Assembly (NCBI GenBank): GCA_963704025.1
Contig: CAVPGP010000003.1
Span: forward strand, 248,001 to 312,000
DNA length: 64,000 bases
Origin: CAVPGP01 sp963704025
GTDB lineage: Bacteria; Actinomycetota; Thermoleophilia; Gaiellales; Gaiellaceae
Direction: 5' to 3'
Shown: piece after piece, positions 44,533 through 54,265 of the stretch
How the letters are laid out: every line of letters starts with the position of its first letter
Numbering within the stretch: the stretch's first letter is position 1
Program-made: the position numbers and the translations under genes
The notes under the pieces: model-generated
The model's database searches: none
What the model was told of the DNA's origin: nothing
What the model saw: only the letters and a program-made list of their open reading frames with translations

Positions 44533-45585
44533 GTGGCAAGCGACGCGCAGACCCCAACCTTGAGCGGCAGCCGGTTCCGGCCGAGCGTCACGGACATCAT
44601 CGGCCTCAGCCTCGTCGCGGTGCTGCTGATCATCCTCTTCGTCAATTTCCTCAAGACCCCGGCCGACTTCATCAACCTGTTCCTGATCGGGATGACGGTC
44701 GGCATGGTCTATGCCCTGATCGCGCTCGGCTATTCGCTCGTCTACGGCATTCTCGAGCTGATCAACTTCGCGCACGGCGACGTCTTCATGCTTGGCGCGA
44801 TGATGTGCGTGACCCTGGTCGGTGCCTTCGGGATCGAAGGCGGCCAGTACGGCAAGGTCCTGGTGCTGATCGTGCCGATGCTGCTCATCTGCGCAGGGTT
44901 CTGCGGCCTCCTGAACGTCACGATCGAGACCATCGCGTACCGGCCGTTGCGGAACGCGCCCCGGCTCGCGCCGCTGATCACGGCGATCGGGATGAGCTTC
45001 ATCCTCCAGAACGTCGGCCTCGTCTGGAAGGGCCCGGCACCCGTGAACATCCCGGACGACATCCTGCCGAGGGGCGACATCTTCTCCATCGGCGGGGTCG
45101 CGTACACCTGGAACAAGCTGATCGTCCTCCTCGTGACGCTGCCCACGCTGGCACTGCTGGTCTGGCTCGTGCAGCAGACGAAGCAGGGCAAGGCGATGCG
45201 TGCCACGGCGCAGGACAAGGAAGCCGCCGCGATCATGGGGATCAACGTCAACCGGACGATCTCCTTCACGTTCCTGATCGCCGGACTGCTGGCCGGCGCG
45301 GCCGGCCTCCTCTACGCGCTCTACTTCACCAGCGTCAGCTTCGACACCGGCTTCCGGCTCGGCCTTTTCGCCTTCACGGCGGCCGTGCTCGGCGGGATCG
45401 GCAACCTGCCCGGCGCGGTGCTCGGAGCGCTTCTGATCGGGATGATCGAGCAGTTCAACAACGGCCTCTCCTGGCACATGCCCGGGAGCGACTGGACGAA
45501 CTCGATCATCTTCTCGATCCTGATCCTGATCCTCGTCTTCCGGCCCGAGGGCCTCCTCGGGGAGCGGACGCCGGAAGGCGGCTGA
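44533..45585 (+). CDS. livH: branched-chain amino acid ABC transporter permease LivH
   Basis: 350 residues, membrane subunit with about nine helices: IGLSLVAVLLIILFVNFL, FLIGMTVGMVYALIALGYSLVYG and LELINFAHGDVFMLGAM, the LivH signature. The coupling motif GKAMRATAQDKEAAAIMGINV, in the cytoplasmic loop that contacts the ATPase, is intact, and a C-terminal FTAAVLGGIGNLPGAVLGA matches. GTG start. Pairs with livM to form the channel. Confidence 0.95.
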   Translation: MASDAQTPTLSGSRFRPSVTDIIGLSLVAVLLIILFVNFLKTPADFINLFLIGMTVGMVYALIALGYSLVYGILELINFAHGDVFMLGAMMCVTLVGAFGIEGGQYGKVLVLIVPMLLICAGFCGLLNVTIETIAYRPLRNAPRLAPLITAIGMSFILQNVGLVWKGPAPVNIPDDILPRGDIFSIGGVAYTWNKLIVLLVTLPTLALLVWLVQQTKQGKAMRATAQDKEAAAIMGINVNRTISFTFLIAGLLAGAAGLLYALYFTSVSFDTGFRLGLFAFTAAVLGGIGNLPGAVLGALLIGMIEQFNNGLSWHMPGSDWTNSIIFSILILILVFRPEGLLGERTPEGG

Positions 45586-45586
45586 C

Positions 45587-47059
45587 GTGAGCATCAGGGG
45601 CCTGAAGGCGTCCTGGCGCCGGCTGCCGCAGCGCACGCGCTGGGCGATCGCGATCGCCATCGAGCTCGTCGTGGCGATCTTCTTCCTCTTCTTCGAGAGG
45701 TCAGTCGGCTACGCGATCCTGATCATGGCCGTGCTGCTCTGGGCGCCAAAGCTCCCGGGCTACTGGCGGTTCGCAGCCGAGGGGATCATCGTGCTCCTGA
45801 CGCTGATCTTCCTGACGCCGCTGGGGATCATCCTCGGTGCCCTGGTCCTCGTGCTCGCGATCCCGGAGTCGCTCCGCTTCGGCCGGATCCCCGTCCGGCA
45901 GACGACGCTCGTCGTCGGGGCGATCCTCGCCGCCGTCCTCTACCCGTTCTACGTCGACCATCTCTTTACGATCCCGGTCTTCGGCCCGGTGCCGGACGTC
46001 GGGACGGGCGTCGTGATGATCGTCTTCATCATGATGGCCGTCGGCCTGAACATCGTGGTCGGCTACGCGGGGCTGCTCGACCTCGGCTACGTCGCCTTCT
46101 ACGCCACGGGCGCGTACACCGTTGCCTGGTTCGCCTCGCTGCAGTTCCCGAACCGCACGGTGCACTTCGGCTCCGTCGGCATCGACGCCGCGCTCCCCGG
46201 ATTCCACATCTCGGTCTGGCTGCTGCTCCCGCTCGCGGGCCTGATCACGGCCGGCGCCGGCATCCTGATCGGCCTGCCGACGCTGCGCCTGCGCGGCGAC
46301 TACCTCGCCATCGTCACGCTCGGCTTCGGCGAGATCCTGCCCCAGATCGCAAGAAACGGGGACAACTTCTTCGGCACCGGCTTCAACCTGACGAACGGGC
46401 CGAACGGCATAACTCCGATTGACTCACCCGGCTGGGGCAACCGGCTCTCCGATGCGACCCACGGCTTCCTGCCGGCCAACTACCTCAGCAACCCGCACCC
46501 GGAGCGCGTCTTCTACTGGACGGCTCTCGTCCTGCTCCTCTTCACCATCTTCTGCTCCTGGCGGCTGCGCGACTCGCGTCTCGGCCGTGCATGGATCGCG
46601 ATCCGGGAGGACGAGATCGCCGCCTCGGCGATGGGCGTGCCGCTGATGCGGACGAAGACGTGGGCGTACGCGACCGGCGCCTTCTTCGGCGGCATCGCCG
46701 GCGCGTACTACGCGAGCTTCAAGAGCGCCACGTTCCCGGGCGACTTCTTCTTCAACATCTCGGTTTTCATCCTCTGCATGGTCATCCTCGGCGGCATGGG
46801 CTCGATCTGGGGGGTGATCGTCGGAGCCGGTTTTCTCGAATACCTGGACCGGGTCGGCCTCGCGAACACCGGCACGTGGCTGAACGACCACTTCGGGACG
46901 TCGATCGACGTGCCCAAGTACTCCTCCGGGATCTACGGCGTGATCATCCTGGTCGTGATGCTCTTCCGGCCCGAGGGCCTGATCCCCGACCGGAGGCGCG
47001 CCGTCGAGCTGCACGAGGGCGGGGAGGGCGAGTACCTCTACGACGTGGAGCAGGAATGA
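45587..47059 (+). CDS. livM: branched-chain amino acid ABC transporter permease LivM (extended)
   Basis: 490 residues. The LivM core has MMAVGLNIVVGYAGLLDLGYVAF, GLPTLRLRGDYLAIVTLGFGE, the coupling loop AWIAIREDEIAASAMGV and FSVFILCMVILGGMGSIWG-type helix. About 130 residues at the N-terminus add four more hydrophobic segments (AIELVVAIFFLFFE, LIFLTPLGIILGALVLVLAIP). GTG start one nt after the livH stop. The stop overlaps the livG start (ATGA). Confidence 0.95.
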   Translation: MSIRGLKASWRRLPQRTRWAIAIAIELVVAIFFLFFERSVGYAILIMAVLLWAPKLPGYWRFAAEGIIVLLTLIFLTPLGIILGALVLVLAIPESLRFGRIPVRQTTLVVGAILAAVLYPFYVDHLFTIPVFGPVPDVGTGVVMIVFIMMAVGLNIVVGYAGLLDLGYVAFYATGAYTVAWFASLQFPNRTVHFGSVGIDAALPGFHISVWLLLPLAGLITAGAGILIGLPTLRLRGDYLAIVTLGFGEILPQIARNGDNFFGTGFNLTNGPNGITPIDSPGWGNRLSDATHGFLPANYLSNPHPERVFYWTALVLLLFTIFCSWRLRDSRLGRAWIAIREDEIAASAMGVPLMRTKTWAYATGAFFGGIAGAYYASFKSATFPGDFFFNISVFILCMVILGGMGSIWGVIVGAGFLEYLDRVGLANTGTWLNDHFGTSIDVPKYSSGIYGVIILVVMLFRPEGLIPDRRRAVELHEGGEGEYLYDVEQE

Positions 47060-47865
47060 GCACCACCGGGAACCTGCTCGAGGTGAGCGGCCTGCGGAAG
47101 GAGTTCGGCGGCCTCGTCGCCGTCGGGGGCGTCGACTTCGTCGTCCCCGAGCGGTCGATCGTCAGCCTGATCGGCCCGAACGGCGCCGGCAAGACGACGT
47201 TCTTCAACATGCTGACGGGCGTCTACAAGCCGACCGCCGGGCAGATCGTCTTCGACGGCGAGGACGTGACGGCCAAGCCGCCGCACGCCGTGACCGCGCG
47301 CGGGATCGGGCGCACGTTCCAGAACATCCGTCTCTTCCAGAACATGACCGCGCTCGAGAACGTCCTCGTCGGGATGCACGCTCGGCTGCACGCGAACCTC
47401 TTCAACTCGATCCTGCGCACGCCGGGGGTCCGGCGTGAGGAGCGCGAGGCGCGCGAGAAGGGCCGTGAGCTGCTCCGCTACTCCGGGCTCCGGCGGCACG
47501 AGGACACGCCTGCGAGCTCGCTGCCCTACGGCGATCAGCGGCGGCTCGAGGTGGCGCGCGCGCTCGCGACGATCCCGAAGCTCCTCCTGCTCGACGAGCC
47601 GACGGCCGGCATGAACCCGCAGGAGACGGCCGACTTCACGGCCTTCGTCGAGCGGCTGCGGAAGGAGCGCGGCCTGACCGTGCTGATGATCGAGCACGAC
47701 ATGCGTGTCGTGATGGGCGTCTCCGACCGCGTCACCGTGCTCGACTACGGCGAGAAGATCGCCGAGGGCACGCCGCAGGACGTGCAGAAGGACCCGAAGG
47801 TGATCGAGGCGTACCTCGGCTCAGCCGCACTCGAGGGTCAGAATGGGGGAGGCGATGGCGGCTAA
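47056..47865 (+). CDS. livG: branched-chain amino acid ABC transporter ATPase LivG
   Basis: 269 residues. Walker A GPNGAGKTTF, Q-loop region GRTFQNIRLFQNMTALENVLVG, the degenerate signature ASSLPYGDQRRLEVARAL (LPYGDQR instead of LSGGQ, as is usual for LivG), Walker B LLLLDEPTAGMNP, and the H-loop MIEHDM. Energises the transporter with livF. Confidence 0.97.
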   Translation: MSTTGNLLEVSGLRKEFGGLVAVGGVDFVVPERSIVSLIGPNGAGKTTFFNMLTGVYKPTAGQIVFDGEDVTAKPPHAVTARGIGRTFQNIRLFQNMTALENVLVGMHARLHANLFNSILRTPGVRREEREAREKGRELLRYSGLRRHEDTPASSLPYGDQRRLEVARALATIPKLLLLDEPTAGMNPQETADFTAFVERLRKERGLTVLMIEHDMRVVMGVSDRVTVLDYGEKIAEGTPQDVQKDPKVIEAYLGSAALEGQNGGGDGG

Positions 47866-48580
47866 CGGCCTGATCCTCCAGCTGGAGGACGTGCACACCT
47901 ACTACGGCGCGATCCACGCGCTGAAGGGCATCTCGATCGACGTCCGCGACGGCGAGATCGTGACGCTGATCGGCGCGAACGGCGCCGGCAAGTCGACAAC
48001 GCTGCGCTCCATCAACGGCCTCAACCACCCGCGCGAGGGGAAGATCACCTTCCAGGGCCGCGACATCACGAACGCCTCGCCGCACGACGTCGTCTCGATG
48101 GGGATCGCCCAGTCGCCCGAGGGCCGCCGCCTCTTCTCACGCATGAGCGTCATGGAGAACCTCGAGATGGGCGCCTTTCAACGGAAGGACCGCTCCGAGA
48201 TCAAGCAGGACATGGACCGCGTCTTCGAGCTCTTCCCGCGGCTCGCCGAACGGCGCTCCCAGAAGGCCGGGACGATGTCGGGCGGCGAGCAGCAGATGTG
48301 CGCGATCGGGCGCGCCCTGATGGCGCGGCCCAAGCTGCTGATGCTCGACGAGCCGTCGCTCGGCCTGGCGCCGATCTTCGTGGAGAAGATCTTCGAGATC
48401 GTCCGAGAGATCAACGCCCAGGGAACGGCGATCCTGCTCGTCGAGCAGAACGCCCTGATGGCCCTCGACGTCGCCGACCGCGGCTATGTGATGGAGACGG
48501 GGCAGATCGCCCTGGCGGACGACGCAAAAGCGCTCCGCCACAACGACGAGGTCCGCAAGACGTACCTCGCCGAGGTCTAG
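47855..48580 (+). CDS. livF: branched-chain amino acid ABC transporter ATPase LivF
   Basis: 241 residues. Walker A GANGAGKSTT, Q-loop AQSPEGRRLF (LivF-type), signature MSGGEQQM, Walker B MLDEPSLGLAP, H-loop switch VEQNA. ATG at 47855 with GGGGGAGG just upstream is preferred over an ATG at 47843. The last gene of the operon; a convergent GNAT gene follows with overlapping stops. Confidence 0.97.
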   Translation: MAANGLILQLEDVHTYYGAIHALKGISIDVRDGEIVTLIGANGAGKSTTLRSINGLNHPREGKITFQGRDITNASPHDVVSMGIAQSPEGRRLFSRMSVMENLEMGAFQRKDRSEIKQDMDRVFELFPRLAERRSQKAGTMSGGEQQMCAIGRALMARPKLLMLDEPSLGLAPIFVEKIFEIVREINAQGTAILLVEQNALMALDVADRGYVMETGQIALADDAKALRHNDEVRKTYLAEV

Positions 48581-49044
48581 GCCCCCTCGAGGCGGACGAG
48601 AAGCTCGAGCGTCGGCCCCTCCAGGCGCGTGTGCTCGACCCGGCCGAGCCGCTTGACGAGCTGCAGGGCAGGGCGGTTGGTGCTGAGGAGGACGGCGCGG
48701 AAGCGCTGCACGCCGAGCGAGCGGGCGCTTGCGGCCAGCTCGTGCGCGACGGCCGTGCCGATCCCGTGCCCCTGGAACTCGTCCGCGACCGCGCAGGCGA
48801 ACTCTGCCGTCGAGGCGTCGTCTTTTTCCCGTACGAAGCGGCAGATGGCGACCGGGCGGTCGTCCTCCACCCCGACGAGCGCGACGTGGTCGCGACCGTC
48901 CGTCGCCGAGAGGAATTCCAGGTCGGCATCGGAGAGCCTCGGCTTCGGCCCGTGAAAACGGAGGCGGCGGGCGCGGTCGCTCAAACCGGCGAAGACCTGG
49001 GCAACCGTGGAGCGCTCGCCTGGCTGGAGGGGGCGAATGTTCAT
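48577..49044 (-). CDS. GNAT family N-acetyltransferase
   Basis: 155 residues, a single GNAT domain. IRPLQPGERSTVAQVFAGLSD is the N-terminal strand-helix, CAVADEFQGHGIGTAVAHELA is the acetyl-CoA pyrophosphate loop (Q-x-x-G-x-G/A), and VLLSTNRPALQLVKRLG closes the fold. The start is the ATG at 49042-49044 (MNIRPLQ). Small-molecule or protein acetylation; substrate unknown. Confidence 0.85.
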   Translation of the reverse strand: MNIRPLQPGERSTVAQVFAGLSDRARRLRFHGPKPRLSDADLEFLSATDGRDHVALVGVEDDRPVAICRFVREKDDASTAEFACAVADEFQGHGIGTAVAHELAASARSLGVQRFRAVLLSTNRPALQLVKRLGRVEHTRLEGPTLELLVRLEGA

Positions 49045-49112
49045 CTCGCTACTTCTGTCCGGCGAGCGGGCGCGTTGTTTCACCACCGGCTCACCGCCGG
49101 CCGGCCGCGCCT

Positions 49113-50606
49113 CTAGCCCTGGACGACGAGCGGCGAGTAGGGCGGAGCCAGGACGAAGCCGACGCGCGCCTCGGAGCCGGTGCGTCCGCTGGCCATGGAG
49201 AGCGCGGCCTGGAGGTTGTGCGCCGGCACGAGCCGAAGCGCGCGCGCCGCGGCGGCGTCGCGGCAGCCGGCGACCAGCACGCGCCCGAGCCGGTCGCGCG
49301 CGGGGCGGAGGGCGTCCAGCTCGACGAAGGGGAGGAGCGGATGGTGCGTCCGGCCGCGGCGGTACTCCTCGATCAGCTTCGGGTCGGTGCCGATGACCTC
49401 CTCCGCCGATTCGATCGACTCGCGCCTGGCGTGCGGCCCGAAGAGCGCGCGGTACGGGCGCTGGGTCGGGTGCGCAAAGGCCCGGTTGAAGCGGTGGACG
49501 AGGATGGCCGTGCCGCCGTCGAGGACGGGGAAGCGGTCGCGCCAGAGGCGGAGCGTCAGCCCGAGCCCGAGGTACGCGACCGAGAGCGGGTTCGGTCGCT
49601 CGCGGGGCAGCGGCACCGTCACATGGGGGATTCCGATGCAGATCGCGTCGAGCGGCCGGTCGAGGATGACAGAGCGAAGCTCGATCGAGCGGAGCAGCGC
49701 TTCGGCGTGGGCGACGGACGGGGGCCCGCCGAAGACGCCCGCCGCGGTCAGCTCGATCGGGACGCCGCTCAGGATCTGGCGTCGCAGGAAGCCGGGGAGG
49801 AGGCCGAAGGCGCGACTCAGGGGCGAGCGGGCCAGCCGCTCCACGGCGCCCTCCTCGAACGGGAAGCCTCGGGCCGCCCCGATCGGCCGCGCGTGGTTGA
49901 GCGCGAGCGAGACGCCGAAGACGGGCACGCGACGAGCGAGCGAGCGCTCCAGCTCCCGCGCGAGCTCCCAGCCGGTCGAGCCCGCGGTCTCGAGCAGCGA
50001 GCGCGCGGCCGCGGCCCTGAGCTCGGCCGGGCCGGCTGCTCCGAGCAGGGCGGCGGGACCGCCGTGGAGGACCGTCTCGGCCGCGGTCACCGTCACGACG
50101 GCGTCGGTCTCCGTCAGCTGCGGCGCCACGTGCAGCGGCAGCGCGCCGTGCTGCCCGACCTCGACGAGGTCGTCACGCTCGACGTCGTGGACGGCGAGCT
50201 TGCCGCGGAAGCGCCGCCTGAACTCGGGCGGCACCAGCGAGCCGATCTCGCGCGGTCCCTGACGGCGCATGAGGCCGCCCGCCACGACGATCGTCTGACG
50301 CGCCTGCGCGACGCCGACCCGCTCGAGCTCCTCGACGACGGCGACGATCGCCTCCTGGCGGGGATCGCGCAGCGAGCCGGGCAGCGGCAGCGCGGGCGGC
50401 TCGACGACGATCGTCGCCGTCCCGCCGGCGGTCACGAGCCGCTCCAGCGGCTCGCCTTCCAGCGGGAATCGAGTCGCCTCACGCACCGCGGCCGCGACGT
50501 CTGCGAGCCCGTGCTCGGGTGGGGCCGGCGGCCGCAGCACGAGCGAGCGCTCGCCCGTGTCGACGATCGCGAGCCGCGAGCCGGCCAGCAGCGGAATCCG
50601 CGGCAC
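49113..50606 (-). CDS. LarA/DUF2088-like protein lacking the racemase active-site residues
   Basis: 497 residues. IVVAGGLMRRQGPREIGSLVP, RFRGKLAVHDVERDDLVEVG and LPLHVAPQLTETDAVVTVTAAE align with the N-terminal LarA domain. In lactate racemase the loop ATGxHRP and the region with H174 and K184 provide catalysis and nickel-pincer binding. Here the first reads AGGLMRR (no His) and the second ETVLHGGPAALLG (no Lys). A C-terminal domain begins near LLPGFLRRQILSGVPIEL. GTG start overlaps the upstream GNAT stop by one base. It is probably not a racemase. Confidence 0.75.
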   Translation of the reverse strand: MPRIPLLAGSRLAIVDTGERSLVLRPPAPPEHGLADVAAAVREATRFPLEGEPLERLVTAGGTATIVVEPPALPLPGSLRDPRQEAIVAVVEELERVGVAQARQTIVVAGGLMRRQGPREIGSLVPPEFRRRFRGKLAVHDVERDDLVEVGQHGALPLHVAPQLTETDAVVTVTAAETVLHGGPAALLGAAGPAELRAAAARSLLETAGSTGWELARELERSLARRVPVFGVSLALNHARPIGAARGFPFEEGAVERLARSPLSRAFGLLPGFLRRQILSGVPIELTAAGVFGGPPSVAHAEALLRSIELRSVILDRPLDAICIGIPHVTVPLPRERPNPLSVAYLGLGLTLRLWRDRFPVLDGGTAILVHRFNRAFAHPTQRPYRALFGPHARRESIESAEEVIGTDPKLIEEYRRGRTHHPLLPFVELDALRPARDRLGRVLVAGCRDAAAARALRLVPAHNLQAALSMASGRTGSEARVGFVLAPPYSPLVVQG

Positions 50607-51559
50607 TAGATGAGACGGTGGAGCCGGAAGAAGGTCGGCCGGAAGCCGCGAGCCGTCCAGAATCGCGACGAGAGCAGGTTCGTGACCCGCCAGTCGATCG
50701 TCATCGTGTCGTAGCCGCGCTCGCGTGCCCACGCGAACGACGCGTCCGTCAGCTTCAGTCCCGCGCCGCTGCCGCGAACCGCCGGGTCGGTGACGGCGAA
50801 GCCGAGAAACGACGAGCCGTCGCGCCGGGTGATGCCCGTGTGCATCCCCGAGCGCTCGACGGGCACGACGAAGAAGTTGCCGACGATTCGCCCGTCCTGC
50901 TCGCAGACGAGCGAGCCGACCGCATCGTTCACGAGGTCTTCCTCGAGCTCCTTGCGCAGCTCCTCCTCGCTCTCCTGCTCACGCCAGGCCGAGAAGACGG
51001 GCGCCAGCGCCTGGTGCTCCGAGAGCATGGGGGCGAGGCGCACCAGCTCGTCGAAGTCCTCGCGGCGCATCTCGCGCGTGCCCTCGGGCCACGCGGTCTC
51101 CTCCGGCAGCTCGCGGATCGCGAATGCGTGCTGATGACCGAAGCCGACTCGGTACCAGGCGTCCAGCGCCGCCGCGTCGGTCGCGGGCACGACCGCGTAG
51201 TGGGCCTTGCGCCCGGCGGCGACCCACTCTGCGGCGGCGGCCGCGTAGAGGTCGCGGATCTCCTCCGGCTCCTCGGCCGCGTGGCCGGCCGGGTCGACCC
51301 AGACGTTCGCGCCCCACGAGTCGTCCTTTCGGATCCCGACCAGGTAGCCGACGGCCTGCCCGTCCCGGATCGCGACGACACCCGGGGTGTCGTCCGTCCG
51401 CCAGAGCGCTTCGACTTCCGCGCGCGCGGCGATCGGCTCCTCGAAGCGTTCCGGGAGCAGCGGCTCCGCCTCGCGGTGCCGGCGATGGCGTGCGGCCAGC
51501 AGCTCCCCGGCTGCGTCGAGATGGTCGTCGGCGAACGGCTCGATCCGGAGACGGGACAT
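50606..51559 (-). CDS. GNAT acetyltransferase, two-domain form
   Basis: 317 residues: two GNAT domains in tandem. The N-terminal copy has RIEPFADDHLDAAGELLAARH, AIRDGQAVGYLVGIR and a degenerate CoA loop. The C-terminal copy has LVCEQDGRIVGNFFVVP, FLGFAVTDPAVRGSGAGLKLTD (acetyl-CoA loop, R-x-x-G-x-G) and RVTNLLSSRFWTARGFRP. Only the second domain looks catalytic. It overlaps the LarA-like gene by one base, so the two may function together. Start ATG at 51559, divergent from polA. Confidence 0.85.
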   Translation of the reverse strand: MSRLRIEPFADDHLDAAGELLAARHRRHREAEPLLPERFEEPIAARAEVEALWRTDDTPGVVAIRDGQAVGYLVGIRKDDSWGANVWVDPAGHAAEEPEEIRDLYAAAAAEWVAAGRKAHYAVVPATDAAALDAWYRVGFGHQHAFAIRELPEETAWPEGTREMRREDFDELVRLAPMLSEHQALAPVFSAWREQESEEELRKELEEDLVNDAVGSLVCEQDGRIVGNFFVVPVERSGMHTGITRRDGSSFLGFAVTDPAVRGSGAGLKLTDASFAWARERGYDTMTIDWRVTNLLSSRFWTARGFRPTFFRLHRLI

Positions 51560-51585
51560 CGGGCGAGGACGATACCTTTGGATCC

Positions 51586-54144
51586 GTGCCCAAGACCCTG
51601 ACCGGAACCGAGCTGCAGGTCGACGACGCGCCTGCACGCGACTCCGAGCTCTTCCTCGTCGACGGCAACAACCTCGCCTACCGCGCCTTCTTCGCGCTCC
51701 CCGAGGAGCTCGCGACCACCGAGGGCCAGCCGACGAACGCGCTGCTCGGGTTCACCAACATGCTCTTCAAGCTGCTCGCGGACTACCGCCCGAAGGGCGT
51801 CGCGGTCGCATGGGACTCGCGCCCGACGCACAGGGCGGCGGTGGCCGAGTCGGCCGACGTCGTCTACAAGGAGGGGCGGCGGCCGATGCCGGACCTGCTC
51901 CGCGAGCAGTTCCCGCATTTCCGGCCGATCGTGGAGGCGTTCGGCTACCGCAACCTCGAGTTCGAGGGCTGGGAGGCCGACGACGTACTCGCGACGCTGG
52001 CCTCGCGCGCGGACGAGGCGGGGATCAAGACGACTGTCGTCTCGACCGACCGCGACGCGTTCCAGCTCGTCTCGGACAACGTGACGCTGATGATGACGCC
52101 GCGCGGCGTCGCCGACGTCCACGTCTACACGCCCGAGCGCGTCGAGGCCCGCTACGGGATCACGCCCGACAAGGTGCCGGACTTCATCGGCCTCAAGGGC
52201 GACACCTCGGACAACATCCCCGGCATCCCCGGGATCGGCGACAAGACCGCCGGCCAGCTGGTCGCCCAGTACGGCTCGCTGGAGTCGGTGATCGAGCACG
52301 CGGACGAGCTGTCGCCGGCGCGGCGGAAGAACATCCTCGAGCACGCGGAGCAGGCACGGGTGTCGAAGGAGCTCGCGACAATGCGCCGCGACCTGGATCT
52401 CGACCTCGACCTCGAGGCCCTGGTGCTCAATCCGCCGGACCGGGCGCAGCTGAAGGAGATCTTCCGGCGCTTCGAGTTCCGCAACCTGCTCAACCGGGTC
52501 GACGAGCTGGACGAGGCCGTGCCAGCTGCGCCGCTGCAGGTGACCGGTGTCGGTGTGCCCTGGCGCGAGGGCGACCTGCCAGCGCCGGAGGGCGTCGCCG
52601 GGATCGCCGCCGACGAGGGGCGGATCGCGGTCGCGACCGGGGCGGAGGTCGTGGTCGCTCCGCGGCCGCTGCGCCTGGAGGGCGATCTCGTCGCGCACGA
52701 CGCCAAGTCGCTCCGGGTCGAGGCGGTGGACGACACGATGATCGCGGCCTATCTGATCGAGCCGGGCCGGGCGTCGTACGAGCTCGACGACCTCGCCGCG
52801 GAGTACGGGGTCGAGCTGCAACCCGAGCCGCCGACCGACGAGGAGACGGCGGCGCTCGTCCGCAACGCCGCGGCGACGCTGCGCCTGCGAGAGCCGTTGC
52901 TGGAGCGCGTGCGGGAGCGGGGCTCGGAGCACCTCTATCGCGAGATCGAGCTGCCGTTGACGGCCGTGCTCGCCGCCATGGAGACCGCCGGCGTCAGGAT
53001 CGACACCTATCGCATGGGCGAGATCACCGCGCGGCTCGCCGACCGCGTCGAGGAGCTCGAGTCGAGGGCGTACGAGCTCGCAGGCGAGGAGTTCATGCTC
53101 GGCTCGACACAGCAGGTGGCGCGGATCCTCTTCGAGCAACTCGAGCTGACGCCGGGGCGGAAGGGCAAGACCGGCTACTCGACCGACACCCGTGTCCTGC
53201 GGTCCATCCGGGGCGAGCACGAGATCGTCCCGGTGATCGAGGAGTGGCGCGAGTACTCGAAGCTCCTCAACACGTACCTGCAGCCGCTCCCGAACCTGAT
53301 CGGCGCGGACGGGCGCCTGCACACGACGTTCAACCAGACCGTCGCGGCCACCGGGCGGCTCTCGACGACGAACCCGAACCTCCAGGCCATCCCGATCCGG
53401 ACCGAGCTCGGACGGGAGATCCGCTCGGCCTTCGTCGCCGAGCAGGGCCACCGGCTGCTCTCGGCGGACTACTCGCAGGTGGAGCTGCGCATCCTCGCGC
53501 ACGTCTCGGGCGAGCCGCGCCTCCGCGAGGCGTTCGCGCGCGGCGAGGACATCCACGCCGCGACCGCGGCCGAGGTGCTGGGCAAGGAGCAGGCGTCCCT
53601 GACGAAGGACGAGCGGAACGTCGCGAAGATGGTCAACTTCGGGATCATCTACGGCATCTCCGCCTTCGGGCTCTCCGAGAACCTCGAGATCCCGCGCGAG
53701 GAGGCGCAGGCCTACATCGACGCCTATCTGGCGCGGTTCCCGCACGTCCAGGACTTCATCGCCCGCACCATCGAGCAGGCGGAGCGAGACGGGTACGTGA
53801 CGACGCTCCTGGGCCGCCGCCGGCCCGTGCCGGAGATCCGCACGCGCAACCGGCAGACGCGCTCGCTCGGCGAGCGCCTCGCCGTCAACTCGATCATGCA
53901 GGGCACCGCGGCCGACGTGATCAAGGTCGCGATGGTGCGGATCCACAATCGGCTCCGCGAGGAGGGGCGGAACGCGCGGCTCGTCCTCCAGGTGCACGAC
54001 GAGCTGCTGCTCGAGGTGCCCGATCCCGAGGTGTCGGCCGTCAAGGAGCTCGTCCGCGCCGAGATGTGCGGCGCCTACCCGCTGGATCCGCCGCTGGCCG
54101 TCGACGTCGGCGTCGGCGACAACTGGGCTGAGGCGAAGTCGTAG
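51586..54144 (+). CDS. polA: DNA polymerase I
   Basis: 852 residues. The 5'-nuclease domain has FLVDGNNLAYRAFFAL, VAWDSRPTHRA, GWEADDVLATLA and FIGLKGDTSDNIPG. The middle 3'-5' exonuclease-like domain lacks the acidic Asp-x-Glu residues (GVAGIAADEGRIAVATG), so proofreading is probably lost, as in other polymerases of this type. The polymerase core has GRLSTTNPNLQAIPIRTE, LLSADYSQVELRILAHVSG, KMVNFGIIYGIS and LVLQVHDELLLEV. Start GTG with TACCTT seven nt upstream (51573-51578). It repairs and replaces RNA primers. Confidence 0.97.
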   Translation: MPKTLTGTELQVDDAPARDSELFLVDGNNLAYRAFFALPEELATTEGQPTNALLGFTNMLFKLLADYRPKGVAVAWDSRPTHRAAVAESADVVYKEGRRPMPDLLREQFPHFRPIVEAFGYRNLEFEGWEADDVLATLASRADEAGIKTTVVSTDRDAFQLVSDNVTLMMTPRGVADVHVYTPERVEARYGITPDKVPDFIGLKGDTSDNIPGIPGIGDKTAGQLVAQYGSLESVIEHADELSPARRKNILEHAEQARVSKELATMRRDLDLDLDLEALVLNPPDRAQLKEIFRRFEFRNLLNRVDELDEAVPAAPLQVTGVGVPWREGDLPAPEGVAGIAADEGRIAVATGAEVVVAPRPLRLEGDLVAHDAKSLRVEAVDDTMIAAYLIEPGRASYELDDLAAEYGVELQPEPPTDEETAALVRNAAATLRLREPLLERVRERGSEHLYREIELPLTAVLAAMETAGVRIDTYRMGEITARLADRVEELESRAYELAGEEFMLGSTQQVARILFEQLELTPGRKGKTGYSTDTRVLRSIRGEHEIVPVIEEWREYSKLLNTYLQPLPNLIGADGRLHTTFNQTVAATGRLSTTNPNLQAIPIRTELGREIRSAFVAEQGHRLLSADYSQVELRILAHVSGEPRLREAFARGEDIHAATAAEVLGKEQASLTKDERNVAKMVNFGIIYGISAFGLSENLEIPREEAQAYIDAYLARFPHVQDFIARTIEQAERDGYVTTLLGRRRPVPEIRTRNRQTRSLGERLAVNSIMQGTAADVIKVAMVRIHNRLREEGRNARLVLQVHDELLLEVPDPEVSAVKELVRAEMCGAYPLDPPLAVDVGVGDNWAEAKS

Positions 54145-54265
54145 CGCCGCCCTGATAGCCGAAGCTGAAATCTTCCTGCACACGGGCTGGAGTCGCGCCG
54201 GGCGCCCACTCGTGTAAACCCCGGCCCAGGCGCGCTCAGGGGAGACACAGGAGGAACTCAGCCGC

